In this document: positions 56,090-64,000 of the stretch, in pieces
How the letters are laid out: every line of letters starts with the position of its first letter
Position numbering within the stretch: the first letter of the stretch is position 1
The notes under the pieces: model-generated
What the model was told of the DNA's origin: nothing
The model's database searches: none
The model's input: only the letters and a program-made list of their open reading frames with translations
Source of the DNA: Datisca glomerata
Lineage: Eukaryota; Streptophyta; Magnoliopsida; Cucurbitales; Datiscaceae
Direction of reading: 5' to 3'
NCBI GenBank assembly: GCA_003255025.1
Contig: QANY01005052.1
Location: 558,001 to 622,000 of the forward strand
Length of the DNA: 64,000 bases
Position numbers and translations under genes: made by a program

Positions 56090-58125
56090 ACTATTAAGTT
56101 TTTCAAGCGCGAGTAAATCAGTAATAGGGTTGCTCATAGTAGACATAATAATAACTGAAAAATAAAACATACATAATTCAATTCAAATAAGTATCAAGAA
56201 ATTCAGAAAGTAAAGGGGATGCATGAATGCAACATATCAAACACATAATTTAACAATTATTAATCCACGATAAGACAACCTAACAATTAATGTACCGCCT
56301 TCGGGTTGGTCAGATTAATTTTAAACTGTATATGAAACATTCTCATCCTTATTAATTAAAACTCAAAATATCTAGTATTTTCTCTTTTAACAATAAGGTA
56401 TCGCTAATTTGGTCAAGCCATAATTATCCACTCAAAACGTAATTGATATTTTGTGAGTGTAACTCATTATTTCAAATTTCATGACTTGATTTAGAATATG
56501 CCACCTTAGGGCCGGTCAAGTCTAAACTACATCATTTAGTCCTATCTTCTTAAGAAGTTCAACCTTAATACTGATACAGTTTGAAACATTCCTTAGGGGG
56601 ATGAAAACAAAGTCATCTCGAGGCCCTCTCTGTATCTAACAGTGTTGTACTAATAATGGAGACTATAGGTTACATTGACATGCCAACCTTTTCCCACTCA
56701 CTATTTTAGTATATGTGTCTCTATTTTAACTAATCAATTAATTATAAATTAATTACTAGTTAAAATAACCCTATGAATGTAAAATTAACAGTTAATCTAA
56801 TTTAATTGGTCTAAGTTCATTTAACTTCTAAAGAGCCTAAGTCAAAATTAGGTAAACTTAGAATAACAAATTAATTACATTCGTCGAACTTTAATAAAAC
56901 TCATTTAATAAAGTTGGTTATCCCAAATGTTACTATAGCATTTAGAGTGGTGTGATTACCAAGTTTTAACTAATTAAAACCTAGTAGTTTACATGCAATT
57001 GATTTCTCAAAATAATTCATATAAACATATTAGGAAAGTCTTAATCAATCCTGTTTCTACTAATGAGATGCATGATTAAATAAAACGGTATGGGGTTTCA
57101 TGTGTGGCATGTTATCAATCAAATCAATAAACATTTATTTAGCAATTAAATAAATAAATAATGAATCGAGTGACTATTGGGTATTTCTAAATTACAACCT
57201 TTGAAAAATAGAAATAATTACAAAGAGGATTTCAAGAATACATATTTTCCAAATAGTTCCTTCTCCACCAGAGGTCCATTTTCGTAATCTTCAAGCTTTG
57301 ATCAAAACCCTTTTAATTAGGATAAACTATTTTTCTTAACGAAATAATCTCATTATTATCCTTTTAAAATTAATTGAATTTGATAGTTAAAAAATAATTT
57401 GATGACTCATCAAATTTAGGTCAAACCAATCAGTTAACTAATTTTAATTAAAAAAAACAAAACCAATAACTAGTCTTTTAAAAATCAATTTTCAAATTTT
57501 CAAATTCAAAATTCAAAATTTAAATTTTAAAAGATAAGAATAGGATTTGGATTTTCAGGACACATCACAGGGCTAGGGTAATACGGTATCAAGGTTTCTG
57601 CTGCAACTTCCCTTGCAATAATAGCAATTGCCTCTGACAATAGGACTCTCCCACCGCCGCACCCATCCACCGCCATCAACCACCGCCGGCATCCTACACA
57701 GGCGGTGCAGCCGCCAGCGCCGCGGAGGCCAATTTTTTCGGCGATGTTGCCACCGCTGGACTATCGGCGGCGCCGGCACCGGAAATCCAATTTCCGGTGT
57801 TGGCGCCAAAATTCATTTGGAATTCATATTTTTTTCCTTCCTCGTTCATCTCATGTGTTCCTCGTCTTCTCGTGATCAGAATTTTACAACATGATATTCG
57901 AAACAAAATTACAAAAACTTCTATGATCAAAACGGCTTACACAAGATTTAAAAAAAATAAAGAACAAAGTCTAAACAGAAAACTCACCATATAATTAATG
58001 ATTTATCATTAACCATATATTCAAAAAAACAAATCATTCATTCATTCATACATATCAATATATATATATATATAAATGATGCAAGAACAACCACACAATA
58101 TTTAATATACAAATATATAAAGACT
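56090..58125. other. Leader and 5' internal region of the outer copia element
   Basis: This is mostly AT-rich non-coding leader. The GC-rich part 57560-57790 is repetitive and rich in GCCGCC; it corresponds to a shorter block in the nested element's leader (44640-44890), including the same CGCATGAGACGAACGAGG-like sequence on the opposite strand. Confidence 0.6.
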
Positions 58126-58137
58126 GCTCTGATACCA
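58124..58137 (-). promoter_or_regulatory. tRNA-iMet primer-binding site of the outer copia
   Basis: The minus strand reads TGGTATCAGAGCAG just after the 5' LTR end (…CCAACA-AT), the standard copia primer site. Confidence 0.88.
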
Positions 58138-58139
58138 AT

Positions 58140-59771
58140 TGTTGGACTCCGCGGCGGAAGGCGTGGTGGTGTTTTAAAAAAAATTATAAAATGATAAACG
58201 ATCGCATCATCACAGATCCCTAAGATGAAAACATTTTTGTTAATTTTTTTTAGATCGGATCTATTATATATTAAATCAAAGATATACATGGATATAAAAT
58301 ATACCTCTTGTAGTCCAATCGAGCGTCCTTATAATACAACGATCTTGCTATCCCACAAACGATACACTTCGAGATCCACACAACGATCTTCCAAGCTAAT
58401 CCTCAAACACACTAGGACGTTAGTTCATCCCTATCAAACGGCCTTAATTCAAAAATTAACTTATTTGATCATCCATATCAACCAGCTTATCTGTTAGTTC
58501 AAACAACAGATTTAGCTTATTCAAAATTTGAATTATTATCTCATAATAATTAAACATGATCTACTTTCATAAATTAGATAATTTATCTCACTTATCGATT
58601 AGCACAAAATTAATCGATATTATTATTTAATGATAATTTTTGAAAATTATATTAAATAATTTAATTAATTAATCATACATAATTATCTTATAATAATATA
58701 CTTGCCCTAAAAATATAATTCCTTTTGTAAGTCAGTCATTTTCTCATGTTTTGTAATATTCACACCCTAGACTATGTAGTACAGATGTGACTTGGGGACC
58801 ATGAACCCATAATACTAAGATCCAATAAATCAGATTTTTAATTAAATTTTTTAATTAAATAATCTTATTTATTAATTCAATTATTACTCCACTATAAATA
58901 TGAAATTACACTTTTAGAGATTACAAAATGTATTATAGAGTATTCTCGTGTAGTCCATTGATATCATCATTTCATGTAATTTTGTCCTCCAATTATTGGT
59001 TCATAAATTAGAGTTGGTCAAAATTACCGTTTTACCCTTCTAATTACCTCTTAATCATTAAGTACTATTAATTGACTAATAAATGACTAATTTATAATCG
59101 TATTATAAATTTGAGCTCAATAGCCATTCAGTTCCAAAATTAACACTTGAAACAACCAATATATGATTCGTTAGGAAAGCTTGGATTTCAAATCTTATAA
59201 GATCATGTTCTCAGTCATATACATCATTGAATCTCTAAAATAAAAGTCACTAGCATGTTGTATAAATAAACCTTAACGAGTGAATCAAAAGATCCAATAG
59301 ACATGCATATGAGTTCATGACTACTCAGTATTCAGACTGATCTACATATGATCATTAGATTTATGTGTATTAATTTTTTATGATAAACGGCAAGTTAATA
59401 AAGATATTAATCCACATCGATCATGTTATATATAATCTTATTATATAAAATATATTCACTAATATGTCTATCTACATCAATGATCTAGATCTAAATCGTG
59501 TACATTCATAATGTTTAGTAAACCGTACTAGCAACTATTCATTAAAGATTACATACTTTAATATGTTGCTGACAATTTTATTCATTATCTATGACCTTAA
59601 TCCTCTCGTATTTATATAAGACCATAGTCTCATTAATGAATATGGAATCTTCAGTTATTTACATAAATTATTCAACAATAATTTAAAAGAACGATTATAA
59701 GAAAAATATAATTTCATTACTTTCATATTAAAAATGTCTAAACTCATGCTTTGAGAGCACTACGCCCAACA
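58140..59771 (-). repeat. 5' LTR of the outer copia element (1.63 kb)
   Basis: Plus-strand ends are TGTTGGACTCC and GCCCAACA. It is collinear with 39791-42010 except for a roughly 590-bp deletion at about 58432-58450, which removes the stretch holding the palindromic cluster. Scattered substitutions elsewhere indicate considerable age. Confidence 0.9.
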
Positions 59772-60830
59772 TAATAACAGTAATGAGAATTATTTACCGT
59801 TTAATTGGGGGTCATCATATATGTATAATGATTGTGTATAAGTCAATCGTCTTGGTTTAATGTATCTTCATTCTTATTCCTATAATGAATATTTGGAGAA
59901 TATTCCTCAAATCATGGGATTTTTGTTATCATCTTAACCTCTTTAACAACCTTGAGATTTCAGTATAGAGGTATTGTGTAGCTTTCATTTCCTTGCATAA
60001 ATGAGTATCATATTTTTGTCACGTCAGAGAATGGATATCGACTACCTTGTGTGGCCGCGATCGAAGGCATTGGAGGACATGAATCATCCACGTGACCATA
60101 TTGTGTGAACATAGGTGGAGACACGTCCATCGCCATGGTCATGGCCTTAGTCATGGAGGGAACCTCGATCATCATGGTCACTTCAGTCATGGACGAGTCC
60201 TCAGCCATCATTGCGGCCTTGGTCCTAGTAGGGTTGGTCATTGGTATAGTGTCTTTGGTTTGGACTTAATGTGGACCCTGCCTGGAGTAGGAGTGTTTGG
60301 CCCTGGTTAGAGATCATATTAAGTGGGTCTGAACCCAGATGCTTTTTCTCCCCTATAATTTTTCTTTTTCTTTTTCTTTTCAAATATTATTATGCCGAAA
60401 ACATTTATATTAAAAATAACATTTTTTATGTCAAAACAAATAAGAATTATTCTTAAATGAAAAGAAATAAGAACTATTCTTAGATCGAGGGTTTATGTGA
60501 TACACGAATAAGATGAACTTTACTCTTATGTAAGATTGAAGAGAGTGTGAATGGCGTGATAAAGTAGAAAGTAAAAAAAAAAAAAAAGAAATACAGAAAT
60601 ATAATTTTTGAAGGGAAATGAGATGCATGAGTGAGAAAAATTGTATTTGACTCCATGTTGTCACTTAACCTGTCATGTTATCACTTAACTTATCACATCA
60701 TAAAAATGTCAAAGTTAACTATCGAGGGTGATGGAATGACTATCTTGAGACGTTAAGTAAAGTTGGATAGTTAAATTGAGAATTTTTAAATGACGATGGC
60801 CAAATTGAAATTAGCGTCAGACTAAGATGG
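59772..60830 (-). mobile_element. Unclassified 1-kb repeat (copy 2), inverted
   Basis: It is collinear with 47471-48524 on the opposite strand: the same start (CCATCTTAGTCTGACGCTAA read on minus from 60830), the same GTTATCACTTAACTTATCAC region and the same ORF. This copy extends about 60 bp further (to ...CAATTAAACGG...) before it meets the copia LTR at 59771. Either the copia inserted into it or they share a junction made by recombination. Confidence 0.55.
60008..60211 (-). CDS. 67-aa methionine-rich ORF in repeat copy 2, function unknown
   Basis: The counterpart of 48152-48355 starts at the equivalent M-M-A-E-D-S-S; the frame is open upstream to another ATG at 60241. Ten residues differ, among them N9T, E22K and G45C. 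The internal 13-residue repeat is kept. No family is recognised. Confidence 0.3.
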   Translation of the reverse strand: MMAEDSSMTEVTMMIEVPSMTKAMTMAMDVSPPMFTQYGHVDDSCPPMPSIAATQGSRYPFSDVTKI

Positions 60831-63489
60831 TCAATTTAATAAATTTTTCAACAAACTAATTTGCACAACAAAGAAAAAATACTAATGTTCTTTTAAAGTT
60901 ACATGTCCAAAGGATCAACTTGATGAGAAAATATTAAATTGGTTAAAGATATTTAAAACTATAAAATTAATTTTAGTAAAAGACGTATGAAAAATAATCT
61001 TCCTCTTCCTTTCCTTCCAAAAGAAATAAACCTTATTCACCCAAATAAGGTCATGACTTTCATATCAATATACTTTTAATGATTAATTGTACAACTAGAC
61101 GATCTCACAGCGTAGAGCTTCAATCATCTCTTTCTCTAGTGGCCTAGCTATAGGAACAAGGAAATATGATAACGAGGATCACCGATGAAACAAAATTGAA
61201 TGTCATCAAGCAGTTCAAGTATTCAAGTTTCACAATGTGAAGAGCTTGAATCATACCATCATGAGAGATTCGAGATAAAGAGATAGCAAGTCGGTAGGAC
61301 GATGATAGATTATCGTTCGTAAGGTCCACAATCTGGGCCTTGAGCACCTCAATTTTCTTTGTCCTTATCCCTCTGGGTGCTAAAGTCTGATGATGATAGG
61401 AGGGTGGTGTTTATTTATGAAAAGGTGGCCGGAGATCCCTTTTCAGAATAAAGGCAATTGCTCAACGTCTATAGAACCAGCTCAAACAAAAAAATTGTTA
61501 GTATTAGTCAAACAAAGACAATAATAAAAACATATAAATTTAAATGTGTAAAGGAAATGAATTAGAAAAAATAATTTGGATCGGGTAAAGTATGCTTAAG
61601 CAGTTATTTCGTTGAGCACAATGGAATGAAGAGGAATTTTTATCATTTCAAATCCCTATTCTTATCGAATAGAAAGAACGAGAAAAACCGAAATCTTCCT
61701 ACTCGAACAAGAAGTCCTATAGTTTACAACTCTTCTTTATATAACAATTCGACCCGGATAGAAAGGCACCTATGACAGTAGTTTAAGTTGGTCTAGTGGC
61801 GGAGCTAGCAGCAAGGCCTTTTTTAATGTAAATCAAATATTGAGAGAGAAAATATATAAGATTTCGTTCAAGTTTTTGTGCAATTGATAGCTAGATTGAA
61901 CTTTGCAGACATTTTTTCAAAGGCACGTTAACTTCATTATTTGCGTGGGAATTTGTAAGGATTCCAGTTTTTTTAAGGCCGTTGAATGTTGGTTTAATGA
62001 ATTTTTTGTCTTCATAGATAGAGAGAATAAGAACTAATACGAAGAGGGTGACGAGGGTATTTTTTCTAAAGTTAGATTAGTTAGCTAACTATTATTTTAT
62101 TAATTGGGTGTTGATGGCTTTTTATATGACATTTTGTAAGAAAATAAGTATTTATTGTTTACTTGTAATTTTGACGACAATTGTTAAAACAACAAACTTA
62201 TTTAGAAAAAATTTAAAACTATAGGGATAACTAATCAACTTATTTGATTAGTGACTAAGTTATTAGTAAGTTTTGTTAAACAACATGAGGCTATTTGCAT
62301 TTGTATTTCTAATGAATTCTCCTTAGAATTCATAATCTAACCTTGAGAAAAGTAAAAATCATTTAACTAATCTACACATAACATAGAGTTGAGTATGACA
62401 CTTGTTACAGTCTAAAGTGTCTATAACTAAAATGAATTAAATCTATTTTATTTTTATATGCATATTTATCAATTTATTTAATACCTATATAACATAAAAA
62501 TGAATTAACAATACTCATTTAATTATATTTTTATTTTATTTTTTTACAAAATATATTTTTGACTCATTACCTAACTCTCTAAATAATAATAATAATAAGA
62601 AGAAGGATAAGAATCAGCAAATTTTTTTTAACATGTTACAGAAGAAACCAAAAAAAAAATCATAATCTACGCTTGTACTCTTCTTTTACATAAAAACACA
62701 ACTTTTTGTCGTGAAAAAAAATATCAACTAAGATTGCTAACATGTGTAACTTACATTTCTATCTTTAATGTGTTTTATTACTTTTGGCCAGGTGATAATC
62801 GGTTGAGGAGGGCTTGTTTTAGAAAAAAAATAATGTATATATTTCTTTATAAAACAATTGAACACGATACGTCAAATAATATTATTTCATGAGTAATTTA
62901 CAAATATATATATATATATATATATTGAGCTATATAGCCCATTATGACTTTTGCACTTCTAAAATTTTTTCTCAAGCCTTTTAATTGTTTGACCATATCC
63001 ATTATTTACTTCTGAGGCCATTTCAATAAAATTAAATGTATGAAAGCCATTCATATAAGGTGTTTAGGTATTAATTTAAGTTCACAAAATTTCTTTAAAG
63101 TCCTTATCTAATTCTAGTTCTATAAATTTTGAAAATTTAGAAATATCAATCTTGATTATAATATTCCAACTGACACTATAATTTATCAAGAATCTTGTAG
63201 ATCTATAAACTGTTAAAAGTTAAAATTAAAAGTCATTTCTTATTAGGCATAAAATAAATGGATAAAACTATCAAAAATTAATTCTCATTATCTTATCATT
63301 TTTAATCTATAATCATGATATATTAAAAATAACTTGATGTAAAATCATTTCTTAGACCGTTCAATCCCTACTATTATTAGTATGTTATTCTAAAATTATC
63401 TTTTTAAACTTCAAAATAATAGGATTTAATTGGCTGTCACTTTTACTCGGCCATGTAATGGCTAAATTGTGTTAGTATTAAATAATAAA
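60831..63489. other. AT-rich intergenic DNA, no gene seen
   Basis: No recognisable coding sequence. A minus-strand open frame at 61144-61347 has no family match I can name. Simple repeats include (AAT)n near 62580 and (TA)n at about 62907-62926. Confidence 0.5.
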
Positions 63490-63965
63490 AGAGAAATGAT
63501 TCCATTTATTATTCGTTCCGCTGCCGTTCATACGAGTTTGCTGCAAAATTAACATAAGATTAATCAAAATTCTTATACCAAAACATTTCCCAAAGTGTCA
63601 CATCTGCCAAACTATAACAAAGAATCTTATCAAATAATGCAGATTTGAATTGTAATAATCTGATAAAAGTCTAAGAAAATTGATCATTTGATATTGGACA
63701 AACATCCATTGTGAAGGACATGTCTTTTGACAGAAAATGAAAAAAAAAACACAAATTATTGCATTTATTAGTCACATGTTTCCGTTCATTTCAGATTGCT
63801 GCAAAACCTAAAGAAGACTAATCCTGCAAAACATAAAGAAGATTAATCAAATTTATTATACAAATAATTTGTAAGTGTAACAGCTGCCAAAATATAACCA
63901 ACACCCTTCATATTCCTCTTTTAATGCAGATTTAAATTTTAACAACCTTATCAGTCTACAAATTT
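63490..63965. repeat. Diverged tandem duplication of about 260 bp
   Basis: The order CATTTATTA, CCGTTCAT, TTGCTGCAAAA, AAGATTAATCAAA, GTGTCACATCTGCCAAA, ATAAC and TAATGCAGATTT at 63508-63660 recurs at about 63760-63940 with many substitutions and a local extra copy of CTGCAAAACATAAAGAAGA. It is non-coding. Confidence 0.6.
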
Positions 63966-64000
63966 TGTTCACTTCAAGGTCTTTGGAAAGAAGCTGGTAA

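Larger units (their letters stand above)
39791..59771 (-). mobile_element. Ty1/copia retrotransposon (minus strand) opened by two nested insertions
   Basis: On the minus strand: 5' LTR 59771-58140, primer site TGGTATCAGAGCAG next to it, gag (about 56090-55590), zinc knuckle and protease (55545-54814), [Helitron 54784-50773], integrase (about 50772-49710), [opposite-strand copia 49709-43313], integrase end, RT and RNase H (43312-42040), a purine tract, and 3' LTR 42010-39791. The bracketed inserts interrupt one continuous pol sequence. Flanking 5-mers are TCATA and TAATA, a likely target duplication with one change. The element's own sequence is about 9.5 kb. Stops and frameshifts make it inactive. 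Confidence 0.88.

Noticed and set aside
57573..57930. Overlapping GC-rich frames on both strands in the copia leader
   Set aside because: Pro/Arg-rich translations on both strands come from GCC-repeat composition; the related leader at 44640-44890 does not keep the same frame.
61144..61347. 67-codon minus-strand frame near 61.2 kb
   Set aside because: Some resemblance to coiled-coil ends of antisense ORFs was considered, but the match is too short and the flanks show nothing of the element.

Overview
This is about 64 kb of AT-rich nuclear DNA from a flowering plant, most likely a eudicot. The evidence is a nine-exon gene with GT-AG introns, a cytosolic-type tRNA-Leu, a plant-specific IDD-like regulator, and dense Ty1/copia, Ty3/gypsy (Tat-like), Helitron and MITE insertions. 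I cannot name the species. Host genes are sparse and sit in the first 14 kb; the rest is mostly nested, decayed transposable elements.

Region 1-14.3 kb. A dead copia reverse transcriptase/RNase H fragment (1-1.74 kb) is split by a MITE. A small intronless minus-strand gene (3626-4144) encodes a 172-aa protein. It resembles the C-terminal part of IDD14/15/16-type regulators, with an LxLxL (EAR) motif, a charged helix and a CxxC tail, but no zinc-finger DNA-binding domain. A tRNA-Leu(AAG) lies at 8070-8150 (minus), next to a near-perfect 247-bp tandem duplication. The best gene is a dCMP deaminase (9821-13084, plus, 9 exons, 225 aa), with intact HAE and PCxxC zinc/catalytic motifs and a hydrophobic N-terminal segment.

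Region 14-24 kb is AT-rich with Helitrons. One non-autonomous Helitron (16320-17571) is nested inside another of opposite orientation (16184-17966). It is followed by a broken Tat-like gypsy element (about 18.1-23.4 kb, pol on minus) whose extra antisense ORF runs on the plus strand and has an intron.

Region 24-34.2 kb. A palindromic element with Helitron-like ends has been hit twice: by a 752-bp Helitron near its left tip and by a gypsy element with both LTRs (25042-34164), whose right LTR lies in the other arm. The gypsy element lost gag, has a mutated pol, carries tandem repeats and keeps an antisense ORF.

Region 36-39.8 kb holds another antisense-ORF remnant with introns, then about 18 copies of a 47-bp tandem repeat.

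Region 39.8-59.8 kb is one minus-strand copia element (LTRs 39791-42010 and 58140-59771) opened by two nested insertions. One is a same-family copia on the plus strand (43313-49709). The other is a 4-kb Helitron (50773-54784) carrying RPA1-like exons and its own MITE. Removing either insert brings the host pol sequence back together. A 1-kb repeat with a conserved 67-codon ORF is present twice, once inside the nested 3' LTR and once abutting the outer LTR.

Region 60.8-64 kb is AT-rich with no gene I can support, apart from a diverged local duplication at the end.
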